Made by a program: the position numbers and the translations under genes. This document shows, in pieces, positions 1-5,872 of a stretch of 6,371 bases of DNA. The stretch is from an uncultured Mucispirillum sp. GTDB lineage: Bacteria > Chrysiogenota > Deferribacteres > Deferribacterales > Mucispirillaceae. Below the pieces are notes generated by a model. That model saw only the letters and a program-made list of their open reading frames with translations, did no database searches and was not told the DNA's origin. Positions within the stretch are counted from its first letter, which is position 1. Every line of letters begins with the position of its first letter. Location of the stretch: the NCBI GenBank assembly GCA_945947845.1, contig CAMEZN010000108.1, forward strand, positions 1 to 6,371. The letters run 5' to 3'.

Positions 1-36
1 CCAACAATGTCGCAAAGAAGAAGGCTAAGGAGGTAA
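1..36 (+). CDS. rpoN: Probable C-terminal tail of RNA polymerase sigma-54 factor (partial)
   Basis: Only the last 11 codons and a TAA stop are present. Frame 1 reads PTMSQRRRLRR and then stops. This resembles the usual sigma-54 ending, in which a short 'NIPSS' turn is followed by a basic SQRKR-like tail. The diagnostic RpoN box would lie upstream of the window. The call also rests on context, because hpf follows rpoN in many Gram-negative bacteria. The other two frames also stop within this stretch (frame 2 at 26-28, frame 3 at 42-44), so the frame choice is not proven. The stop lies 4 bases before the hpf start and the hpf ribosome binding site overlaps these codons, which suggests co-transcription and translational coupling. 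Confidence 0.5.
   Translation, partial: PTMSQRRRLRR
27..34 (+). promoter_or_regulatory. Strong Shine-Dalgarno site for hpf
   Basis: AAGGAGGT is a full match to the anti-Shine-Dalgarno sequence. It sits 6 bases before the ATG at 41 (7 from the AAGGAGG core). It is the best ribosome binding site in the window and fixes the hpf start. It overlaps the end of the upstream reading frame. Confidence 0.85.
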
Positions 37-40
37 TATT

Positions 41-580
41 ATGAATATTACAGTTAACGCAAAACACACTACTCTTACAGATGCTATCAGAGATTATTCT
101 GAAAAGAAAATCCAAAGAATAGCAAAATATTTTGATGATAATATGGATGTTCATGTTAACCTGAATGTTGAAAAAAATATGCATATTGCAGAAATATTTG
201 TAAATGTAAAAGGTATGTTTTTAAAAGGGATAGAAAAATCAGAAGATATGTATGCTTCTATTGATATGGCAGTGGATAAAATTGAAAGGCAGGTAGTAAA
301 ATATAAAGAGAAACTTCAAACTCGTAAAAATATAGAAAATAGAGAGTCTATGGAAGATTTAAAACTTAGTGTTTACGATTATAATGAAGATAGTGCCATA
401 GAAGAACATACTGTTGTTATCTCTAAACAAATACCTGCAAAACCAATGGATATTGAAGAAGCAATTATGCAGATGGATTTAATGAACAGAAACTTTTTTG
501 TTTTCCGCAATGCAGAAAATTCTGAAATTAATGTTGTCTATAAAAGAGATGACGGCAAAGTTGGTATTATTGAACCATAA
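41..580 (+). CDS. hpf: Ribosome hibernation promoting factor, long form (HPF/YfiA family)
   Basis: This is a 179-residue cytoplasmic ribosome-binding protein. Residues 1-95 form the S30AE domain (beta-alpha-beta-beta-beta-alpha fold), which in characterised homologues occupies the mRNA/tRNA channel of the 30S subunit. A charged linker (about 96-120) leads to a C-terminal domain (121-179) with the family signature KPMDIEEAIMQMDLM (134-148), the aromatic run NFFVFRNA (151-158), INVVYKRDDG (163-172) and the terminal GIIEP. That second domain defines long HPF, which by itself dimerises 70S ribosomes into inactive 100S particles in stationary phase. Enterobacteria instead use short HPF plus RMF. 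Length and both domains are complete. The ATG has a near-perfect ribosome binding site, and tandem stops (TAA TGA) end the frame. Position after rpoN is conserved in many bacteria. Function is secure by family; its regulation here is not visible. Confidence 0.96.
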   Translation: MNITVNAKHTTLTDAIRDYSEKKIQRIAKYFDDNMDVHVNLNVEKNMHIAEIFVNVKGMFLKGIEKSEDMYASIDMAVDKIERQVVKYKEKLQTRKNIENRESMEDLKLSVYDYNEDSAIEEHTVVISKQIPAKPMDIEEAIMQMDLMNRNFFVFRNAENSEINVVYKRDDGKVGIIEP

Positions 581-593
581 TGATAGTTATATT

Positions 594-622
594 AGTGTGG
601 CTGTATTAAGCCACACTTTATT
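594..622 (+). terminator. Hairpin between hpf and rapZ, probable terminator or attenuator
   Basis: A perfect 9-bp inverted repeat pairs AGTGTGGCT (594-602) with AGCCACACT (609-617) around a 6-base loop (GTATTA). It starts 13 bases after the hpf stop and is followed by TTTATT. Position, stem and T-rich tail fit a Rho-independent terminator, but the T run is interrupted by A and the stem is short. Partial read-through into rapZ, or a role in mRNA processing, is equally plausible. Confidence 0.55.
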
Positions 623-659
623 ATAATATATCTTTTTATCCTTATATATAGGAATTAAT

Positions 660-1505
660 ATGAATAACCTTTCCATAGTAATTATAACAGGTCTTTCTGG
701 TGCAGGCAAATCTCATGCTGCAAAAGTATTTGAAGATTTAGGATATTATACCATTGATAATGTGCCGCTGCCTATTCTTGAAAAAGTGGTAGAGCTTTTT
801 TACAGTCTTGACAATGGTATCACAAAAGTAGCTTTTGTTATAGATTCAAGAGCAAAAGATATTAATCTAGTATATCAATTTATTAAAATGCTGAAAGAAA
901 AATATAATGCAACATCTATATTTATGGACGCATCTAGTGATACATTAATTAAAAGGTATAAAGAAACAAGAAGAAAACACCCATTGGGCAGTGATGTGCC
1001 TGAATCAATTAAAAAAGAAATTATGCTTATGGGGAATGTCAAAGATATTTCTGATATTGTTTTAAATACTGATAATAAAAATATTCATGATTTAACAAAA
1101 GAAATAGTTAGTATATTTGCTATGCATGCTAATGATTTTATAGTAACTTTACAATCTTTTGGGTTTAAAAACGGAGTTCCTACTGATGCTGATATGATGT
1201 TTGATGTTCGTTTTATGCGAAATCCGCATTTTGATGATGGTCTTAGGACTATGACAGGGTTAAATGAAGAAGTGCAGGATTATGTAAAAGCAGATGAAAG
1301 TTATGATAGATTTATGGAAAAGCTTATAGATATGGTAAAAATGCTTATTCCTTTATATGTTAAGGAAGGAAAAAAATATTTTAATATTTCTATTGGCTGC
1401 ACAGGTGGAAAGCACAGGTCTGTAACTGTTGTAGAAAATCTTGCAGTAGCATTAACTGATTGTTCATGTAATATAAGGATTAAGCATAGAGATATTGATA
1501 AATAA
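660..1505 (+). CDS. rapZ: RapZ/YvcJ-family nucleotide-binding protein
   Basis: The 281-residue cytoplasmic protein matches RapZ/YvcJ (family length about 285) from end to end. The N-terminal P-loop domain has Walker A GLSGAGKS (11-18), the YTIDNVP segment (30-36), VIDSRA (60-65) and RRKHPL (104-109). The C-terminal domain carries the family hallmarks SFGFKNGVPTDAD (166-178), FDVRFMRNPHF (181-191) and GCTGGKHRSV (247-256 region). In E. coli RapZ binds GlcN6P and the sRNA GlmZ and delivers it to RNase E, controlling GlmS; Bacillus YvcJ is an NTPase linked to competence. Here the chain ends KHRDIDK and lacks the extra basic residues that follow in the E. coli RNA-binding tail, so GlmZ-type adaptor function should not be assumed. 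The ATG is preceded by AGG at 650-652, 7 bases upstream. The PTS EIIA gene follows 17 bases after the stop, so this is the first gene of the PTS transcription unit or of the read-through from hpf. Confidence 0.95.
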   Translation: MNNLSIVIITGLSGAGKSHAAKVFEDLGYYTIDNVPLPILEKVVELFYSLDNGITKVAFVIDSRAKDINLVYQFIKMLKEKYNATSIFMDASSDTLIKRYKETRRKHPLGSDVPESIKKEIMLMGNVKDISDIVLNTDNKNIHDLTKEIVSIFAMHANDFIVTLQSFGFKNGVPTDADMMFDVRFMRNPHFDDGLRTMTGLNEEVQDYVKADESYDRFMEKLIDMVKMLIPLYVKEGKKYFNISIGCTGGKHRSVTVVENLAVALTDCSCNIRIKHRDIDK

Positions 1506-1522
1506 AATTTAAAGGGTTTAAG

Positions 1523-1924
1523 ATGGTAATTGTTATATTAACACATGGTATGTTTGGTGAAGAGCTTCTTCATGCTGCTGAAATGATTATTGGCAGGCAG
1601 GATAAAGTAGAAGTTATTTCTATACAGGGCGGAGTTTCTATGAATGATGCTTCTTTAAAATTGGAAGAAATATTAAAACAATATAAAATGGAAAGCTGCC
1701 TTGTGTTTACAGATATGTTTGGTGGAAGCCCTTCTAATATATCAATGGCATATTTAGATAAAGATACAGTAGAAGTTATATCTGGTGTTAATCTGCCAAT
1801 GCTTTTAAAAGCATTTACTATGCGAATGGAAAGCTCTAATACTCTTGACCAAATAGCTAAAGAATCAGCAGCTGCTGGACGAAATAGTATAAAAGTTGCA
1901 GGAGAGTTACTTAATACAAAATGA
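1523..1924 (+). CDS. PTS mannose-class EIIA component
   Basis: This 133-residue, single-domain, cytoplasmic protein belongs to the EIIA-Man (PF03610-type) family. The phospho-acceptor is His8 in ILTHG, equivalent to His10 of E. coli EIIA-Man. The following FGEELLHAAEMIIG helix, the conserved Asp64 in TDMFGGSPSN (63-72) and SGVNLPML (87-94) complete the active-site signature. It takes phosphate from HPr and passes it to EIIB. Unlike E. coli ManX, EIIA and EIIB are separate proteins here. The ATG follows a modest AAAGGG site (1511-1516). The stop overlaps the EIIB start in an ATGA, indicating coupled translation. Sugar specificity cannot be read from EIIA. An apparent antisense frame over this gene has no family features and is treated as a shadow. 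Confidence 0.94.
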   Translation: MVIVILTHGMFGEELLHAAEMIIGRQDKVEVISIQGGVSMNDASLKLEEILKQYKMESCLVFTDMFGGSPSNISMAYLDKDTVEVISGVNLPMLLKAFTMRMESSNTLDQIAKESAAAGRNSIKVAGELLNTK

Positions 1925-2397
1925 AGCGGCTTATATACAGAGTAGATGATAGATTTATCCATGGTCAAGTTTTAGAAGGCTGGGTAAATTATCTGCACAT
2001 TAAGGATATTATTATTGTTAACGATATAGTAGCACATGATAGTATTCGTGCGTCTATTTATCAAAGCACTCTTCCTGCTGGGTCAAAATTTTCTGTATAT
2101 ACAACTCATGAATTTTGTGAAAAAAAGCCTTATCTTAAAAATAAAAAAAAGTTTACATTAATACTTCTTGGTTCCATTGATGATTTATTAAAGATAGAAG
2201 AAACTTTTTCATCAAATATATATTTTAATATAGGCTGCATTGCTGACAGCTCATATGATGTATGTATAAATGACAGTGTATTTTTATCTTTAAAAGATTT
2301 TAATAAGCTGCAAAGTTTATCTGAAAATTATGATATTTATTTTCATAAAGTGCCGTGGGAAAAACCTGTGATTTTTTCCAATACCCAGAGAGCATAG
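1921..2397 (+). CDS. PTS mannose/sorbose-class EIIB component
   Basis: The 158-residue cytoplasmic protein is of the usual length for PTSIIB_sorb (about 160). The active-site loop RVDDRFIHGQV (7-17) carries the phospho-histidine His14, matching RIDDRLIHGQV in ManX. The next conserved block, IIIVNDIVAHDSIR (30-43), follows the family pattern of a 'V.D.VA.D..R' strand-helix. The C-terminal half (FNIGCIAD, then VFLSLKDFNKL) corresponds to the 'VNVGG... V.L...D...' region, although the usual double glycine is GC here. EIIB receives phosphate from EIIA His8 and gives it to the sugar carried by EIIC/EIID. It starts at an ATG overlapping the EIIA stop. A GGAG lies 16 bases upstream, too far to be ideal, so translation probably depends on coupling. 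It contains A7 and A8 runs (2120-2126, 2143-2150) but the frame is intact. Confidence 0.94.
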   Translation: MKRLIYRVDDRFIHGQVLEGWVNYLHIKDIIIVNDIVAHDSIRASIYQSTLPAGSKFSVYTTHEFCEKKPYLKNKKKFTLILLGSIDDLLKIEETFSSNIYFNIGCIADSSYDVCINDSVFLSLKDFNKLQSLSENYDIYFHKVPWEKPVIFSNTQRA

Positions 2398-2405
2398 GTG
2401 TATTT

Positions 2406-3089
2406 ATGGAAGAAATATCTGTTTGGCAGGTAGTATTTCTTATCTTTTTTTCTGGATTTATTTCTATTGACAGGCTTGCTGGCTTAAATATTATGATTTC
2501 CCGTCCAATTATTGTTTCTGGAATTATTGGTATAGTTTTAGGGGATATTTCTGCTGCTTTGATGATAGGATTAATATTTGAATTTATTGGTATGTTAGAA
2601 GTGCCTGTTGGAACAACTATTGCTCATGATGATTCTTTTGGCGGCTATGCTGGTGCAGTTGCTGTTTTATTTGGTTATGTAAGGCCTGATGCTATTAATA
2701 TTTTAGCAGCTATATTTATTATTTCAATTTTGATGTATCCTGTTACACTTTCTGATAAAGGGTTTAGGGAGATAAACAGATATTTTGTAAAAAAAAGCAT
2801 AGTTAATAATAAAACAGGTAATGAAAATAAACTGATAGCATTAGGTATTTTTTTAGCATTTATTCGTGGAGTAATAGTATATAATACAGGATTAATTATT
2901 GTTTTAGTTTTTATGAGCATTATAGGCAGTATAGAACTTCATTTTACTAATCTTTATGCACCAGTTGTTGCATTAACTATTATTGCTACATTTATGGCTG
3001 GTTATTTATTAAGGTTTTTAATTATTAATAGACTTTATAAAGTATTACTGCTGGCATTAGGTATGGCTGTGGGCTGGTGGATAATATGA
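2406..3089 (+). CDS. PTS mannose/sorbose-class EIIC, membrane component (divergent)
   Basis: This is a 227-residue integral membrane protein of the EIIC-Man/Sor family (PF03609-like). I start it at the ATG at 2406, preceded by AGGTG at 2396-2400. The frame stays open back to 2355, but that part overlaps EIIB and encodes an unlikely non-hydrophobic leader (MGKTCDFFQYPE). Hydrophobic segments cover about residues 7-21, 30-63, 80-114, 143-174 and 184-226. Recognisable family features are the D.....MISRPI segment (22-35), the GDISAALMIGLIFEFIG stretch (46-62) and the loop VPVGTTIAHDDSFGGY (66-81), equivalent to the 'GG.IPPD' region that helps form the substrate site in ManY. It is shorter than ManY (about 266) and divergent. 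EIIC forms the sugar channel with EIID. Substrate is unknown. Its stop overlaps the EIID start. Confidence 0.88.
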   Translation: MEEISVWQVVFLIFFSGFISIDRLAGLNIMISRPIIVSGIIGIVLGDISAALMIGLIFEFIGMLEVPVGTTIAHDDSFGGYAGAVAVLFGYVRPDAINILAAIFIISILMYPVTLSDKGFREINRYFVKKSIVNNKTGNENKLIALGIFLAFIRGVIVYNTGLIIVLVFMSIIGSIELHFTNLYAPVVALTIIATFMAGYLLRFLIINRLYKVLLLALGMAVGWWII

Positions 3090-3790
3090 GAAAATTAGTA
3101 ATATTTCCAACACTATTAAAAAGTATGTTTTACCAAGGTAATTGGAACATTACTAATATGCAGGGCACAGGTTTTAGATGGCTTTTAAAAGATTTTTTTA
3201 AAAATAATAAAACAGAGCTGCCATCAGATTTTGATTCATCACCACTGTATTATTTTAATACAAATCCGTATCTAGTTACTTTTATTTTAGGGCTTTTATT
3301 AAAAGAAACTCAGGAAAAGGGTACAATTGGAGATTATGATAAAATATATTCATCAGCACTTGCTGCATTAGGTGATACATTTTTCTGGCATTCATTAAGA
3401 CCATTTGCATTTTTTGTTTCTATATGGGCAATCGTTGTAAACCCTGTATTACTTGTTATTTTATATCTGGTAGTCTTTAATGTTTTTAATATAGTTTTTA
3501 GAGTGCTTGGTTTTTATTATGGTTATACATTTGGTGCAAATGTAATGTTTTTATTTAATAAAATAGGCTTTAATAAATGGAGCACATTTTTTGATGCTAT
3601 GACAACATTTATGGCTGGGGTTGTGATTACGAACATAATCAAATATCAATATTATGCAGGTTCTGAACATGTTATCAAATCAGTTTTATTATTTATTATT
3701 GGTCTTATTCTTTCTAAATGGGTAAGAGGGCCGCTTGAATTGATTATAGTAACGACTATACTTGGAGTGCTGTTGTTATTTGGAGTATAA
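3086..3790 (+). CDS. PTS mannose-class EIID, membrane component (short form)
   Basis: The 234-residue EIID protein (PF03613-like) has the family's clearest motifs: QGNWN (17-21) with MQGTGF (25-30), equivalent to 'QGSWNYERMQ..GF'; FNTNPYLVTFILGL (57-70); and ALGDTFFWHSLRP (94-106), equivalent to 'GDSLFWGTLRP'. Hydrophobic segments at about 107-136, 172-190 and 196-233 give the membrane part. It is 40-50 residues shorter than typical EIID (about 275-285), mainly in the linker between the soluble N-terminal part and the C-terminus. I start it at ATG 3086, which forms an ATGA overlap with the EIIC stop and has GGTGG just upstream. A GTG at 3077 would add MDN and cannot be excluded. With EIIC it forms the membrane transporter. 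The HPr gene begins 1 base after its stop. Confidence 0.88.
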   Translation: MRKLVIFPTLLKSMFYQGNWNITNMQGTGFRWLLKDFFKNNKTELPSDFDSSPLYYFNTNPYLVTFILGLLLKETQEKGTIGDYDKIYSSALAALGDTFFWHSLRPFAFFVSIWAIVVNPVLLVILYLVVFNVFNIVFRVLGFYYGYTFGANVMFLFNKIGFNKWSTFFDAMTTFMAGVVITNIIKYQYYAGSEHVIKSVLLFIIGLILSKWVRGPLELIIVTTILGVLLLFGV

Positions 3791-3791
3791 G

Positions 3792-4064
3792 ATGAGTTAT
3801 ACATTTGAAGCTGTTATTAAAAACCAATTGGGTATACATGCTCGCACTGCTGCCTTATTAGCAAAAACAGTCAGCAAATATGATGCAGAAGCGTATATAC
3901 TTTTTCACGGTGATAAAGTAAATATAAAGCATTTATTAGATATAATATCTTTATCTATTACACAAAATGCTGTTATAGAAATAAATGTAGAAGGCAATGA
4001 AGCTGCTAAGTGCAGCAATGAATTGCAGCAGTTAATAGAAAATGGTTTTGGAGAAATATCTTGA
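3792..4064 (+). CDS. ptsH: HPr phosphocarrier protein, lacking the regulatory serine
   Basis: The 90-residue cytoplasmic HPr carries phosphate from EI to EIIA. The active-site motif LGIHARTAAL (13-22) has catalytic His16 and Arg18 (His15 and Arg17 in the usual numbering). The residue after Arg is Thr, where Pro (or Ala/Ser) is normal. The second landmark, usually 'VNAKSIMGVMSL', reads VNIKHLLDIISL (43-54): the Ser46 phosphorylated by HPr kinase is replaced by His47. The C-terminus (INVEGNEAAKCSNELQQLIENGFGE) fits the last strand and helix. I start at ATG 3792, with GGAG at 3782-3785 giving a good site; an earlier TTG in frame lies inside EIID and adds an odd Cys-rich leader. The stop overlaps the EI start (TTGA). 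Family is certain. Whether it serves sugar transport, nitrogen/carbon signalling or both cannot be told. Confidence 0.95.
   Translation: MSYTFEAVIKNQLGIHARTAALLAKTVSKYDAEAYILFHGDKVNIKHLLDIISLSITQNAVIEINVEGNEAAKCSNELQQLIENGFGEIS
4050..4063 (+). promoter_or_regulatory. Shine-Dalgarno site and TTG start of EI
   Basis: GGAG (4050-4053) lies 7 bases before the TTG at 4061. The next in-frame methionine is residue 57, well inside the HPr-binding domain, and the residues directly after the TTG (IIKKGAAISNGIAIGKAL) match the conserved EI N-terminus. TTG is therefore the real start. It overlaps the HPr stop TGA by 3 bases (TTGA). Confidence 0.85.
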
Positions 4065-5773
4065 TTATTAAAAAAGGAGCAGCAATATCAAATGGTATTG
4101 CAATTGGTAAAGCATTAGTTATATGCCGTGATAAAATAAGTGTTAAGGGCTATAAAATACAAGACACTACTACTGAAATAGAAAAACTGCATACAGCTGT
4201 TTCCCATACATCAAAACTATTAGACCAAATGCAGCTGTTAAGTAAAACATATAAAGAGCTGTATGATGTTTATAAGCTGCTTTTAACTGATGAATCATTT
4301 ATTGGCAAAGCAGTATCTATAATTGAAGAAGAAAAAGTTAATGCCGAATATGCTTTGAAAAAAGTAACTGATAATCTAATGAATAAACTTTCTCTTTCGG
4401 ATAATGAATATTTTCAGGCACGAATGCACGATATAAGAGATATTTATATGCGGCTTGTCAGGTATATGTCTAATATAGTTGTGGAAAATATTGAAGAAGC
4501 TGATGAAAACTCTATTTTAATATTTAGTGATTTTACTGTTTCAGATATTGATGCAATGGTGAAAAAGAAAGTAAAAGGGTTTGTTTCTTCATCAGGCAAC
4601 AAGATGAGCCATAAAAGTATAATTGTTAGAGAATCAGGCATTGTAGCAGTATCAAATATAAAAAATATTGATACCGTCATTAAAACTGGCGATACTGTTA
4701 TTGTTGATGGTTTTTTAGGTTATGTTACTATTAACCCAGATGAAGCAACTATAAAAAAATATAAAAAGAAAAAAGATGATTATGAGAATTTTTTATATTC
4801 AATAAAAACTGAACAAGATGCAACATGTAAAACAAAAGATGGAACAATAATTTCGTTATATGCAAATATTAACAGCAATGATGAACTAACTCATATAAAT
4901 GTTCATGGTTTAAATGGGGTAGGACTTTATAGAACTGAATTTTTATATATTAATAATGGGCTTTTATCAGAAGAAGAACAATATAATATATATAAAACAG
5001 CACTGTTTGCATTGCACAATAAACCACTTGTCATAAGAACTTTTGATTTAGGTGGCGATAAAATCAGCCGGTTTATGCCAAACTCTATAGAAGAAAACCC
5101 AGCACTTGGTCTTAGAGCTATAAGATACAGTATGAAATACAGAGATTTTTTCAGTGCCCAAATAAGAGCAGTATTAAGAGCAGGCACATCAGGAGATGTA
5201 AGACTTTTACTGCCTATGATATCATCAATTGATGAATTTTTAGAAGTAAAATCTATTATAGATAATGAAAAAAAACGTTTACAGGAAATGAATATACCAT
5301 ATAGAGATAATATACCTGTTGGAATAATGATAGAAGTGCCTTCCACCGCTATTGCTATTGACAGATTTATTAAATATGCAGATTTTTTCAGCATAGGAAC
5401 AAATGATTTAATTCAATATATGATAGGTGTAGATAGAAATAATGAAGATGTAAGCAGTCTTTATTCACCAGTGCACCCAGCCATCTTATATACTTTAAAA
5501 AATATTTATGATAAAGTATCAGAATCTGGCAAGCCAATATCAATATGTGGTGAATTAGCAGGTGATGATAGATATACAGCAGTTTTAATTGGTCTTGGAT
5601 ACCGTTCATTCAGTATGAACCCTAGGTCATCTTATATGATTAGGAAAATGCTTTCATCATTTAATATTGATGACTGTAAAAGGCTTGTAAATATCCTTTT
5701 AAGCTGTGATACAATAGATGAAATTGAGGCTCTAATTACTGATTTTAATGGAAAACAAATTTTGTCTGATTAA
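4061..5773 (+). CDS. ptsI: PTS Enzyme I (phosphoenolpyruvate-protein phosphotransferase)
   Basis: The 570-residue cytoplasmic enzyme transfers phosphate from PEP to HPr. Full length fits PtsI (about 570-575) and there is no N-terminal GAF domain, so it is not the PtsP/EI-Ntr type. Domains: N-terminal strand GAAISNGIAIGKAL (6-19); HPr-binding helices about 30-140; phospho-His swivel domain to about 225 with catalytic His184 in GNKMSHKSII; C-terminal PEP-binding TIM barrel from about 260. Barrel landmarks are GLYRTEFLY (288-296), RTFDLGGDK (326-334), NPALGLRAIR (346-355), GIMIEVPS (421-428), FSIGTNDLIQY (443-453), LYSPVHPAIL (467-476) and the catalytic Cys496 in CGELAGD. All PEP and Mg ligand motifs look intact. 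The context of His184 departs from the usual 'GGRTSHTAI' at several positions (Asn180, Met182, Lys185). It is the last gene of the PTS unit, with no clear hairpin terminator after it. Confidence 0.96.
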   Translation: MIIKKGAAISNGIAIGKALVICRDKISVKGYKIQDTTTEIEKLHTAVSHTSKLLDQMQLLSKTYKELYDVYKLLLTDESFIGKAVSIIEEEKVNAEYALKKVTDNLMNKLSLSDNEYFQARMHDIRDIYMRLVRYMSNIVVENIEEADENSILIFSDFTVSDIDAMVKKKVKGFVSSSGNKMSHKSIIVRESGIVAVSNIKNIDTVIKTGDTVIVDGFLGYVTINPDEATIKKYKKKKDDYENFLYSIKTEQDATCKTKDGTIISLYANINSNDELTHINVHGLNGVGLYRTEFLYINNGLLSEEEQYNIYKTALFALHNKPLVIRTFDLGGDKISRFMPNSIEENPALGLRAIRYSMKYRDFFSAQIRAVLRAGTSGDVRLLLPMISSIDEFLEVKSIIDNEKKRLQEMNIPYRDNIPVGIMIEVPSTAIAIDRFIKYADFFSIGTNDLIQYMIGVDRNNEDVSSLYSPVHPAILYTLKNIYDKVSESGKPISICGELAGDDRYTAVLIGLGYRSFSMNPRSSYMIRKMLSSFNIDDCKRLVNILLSCDTIDEIEALITDFNGKQILSD

Positions 5774-5784
5774 TAAATATGTAT

Positions 5785-5813
5785 TTGACAAATAATATAA
5801 TCCTATTTATAAT
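5785..5813 (+). promoter_or_regulatory. Perfect-consensus sigma-70 promoter for the HlyD-family gene
   Basis: TTGACA (5785-5790) and TATAAT (5808-5813) are separated by exactly 17 bases, so both hexamers and the spacing match consensus. Transcription would start near 5820, leaving a leader of about 53 bases before the ATG at 5873. The site lies between two genes and points to the downstream one. Chance matches are more frequent in AT-rich DNA, but a perfect TTGACA with ideal spacing is strong evidence. Confidence 0.85.
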
Positions 5814-5828
5814 AAAATGAGAAAGTAT

Positions 5829-5851
5829 ATAATATTTAGTAATAATATTTA
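5829..5851 (+). repeat. 10-bp direct repeat in the leader of the HlyD-family gene
   Basis: ATAATATTTA occurs at 5829-5838 and again at 5842-5851, 13 bases apart start to start, just downstream of the predicted transcription start. Each copy contains the palindrome AATATT. It is followed by a short AT run (5851-5860). It could be an operator or simply AT-rich low-complexity sequence. Confidence 0.35.
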
Positions 5852-5872
5852 TATATATATTTTAGGTGAGTT

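Noticed and set aside
599..627. Possible promoter for rapZ with TATAAT at 622-627
   Set aside because: The sequence at the expected -35 position (GGCTGT region) does not match TTGACA and lies within the hairpin; TATAAT alone is common in DNA this AT-rich.
1570..1968. 132-codon open frame on the minus strand across EIIA
   Set aside because: It lies antisense to a well-supported gene and its translation shows no family motif; long antisense frames arise from the codon bias of the real gene.
2120..2150. A7 and A8 homopolymer runs in EIIB (and A8 at 2789-2796 in EIIC) as phase-variation or slippage sites
   Set aside because: Reading frames are intact through all of them and such runs are expected in AT-rich Lys codons; nothing suggests programmed switching.
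2355..2405. Upstream extension of EIIC by 17 codons
   Set aside because: It lies inside the EIIB gene and encodes a non-conserved leader, while the ATG at 2406 has a ribosome binding site and leads straight into the first membrane segment.
3762..3791. Upstream TTG extension of HPr by 10 codons
   Set aside because: It overlaps EIID and would add MECCCYLEYK before the conserved HPr N-terminus; the ATG at 3792 gives normal HPr length.
4927..5394. 155-codon minus-strand frame across the EI barrel domain
   Set aside because: Antisense to highly conserved PEP-binding motifs, no recognisable domain, Ser/Ile/Leu-rich as expected for a shadow. The same applies to minus-strand frames at 2675-2920, 4444-4680, 5388-5609 and 5836-6030.
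5774..5784. Terminator directly after EI
   Set aside because: Only a 5-bp AAATA/TATTT palindrome with a 2-base centre is present, with no G+C stem or T run, so it cannot be supported.
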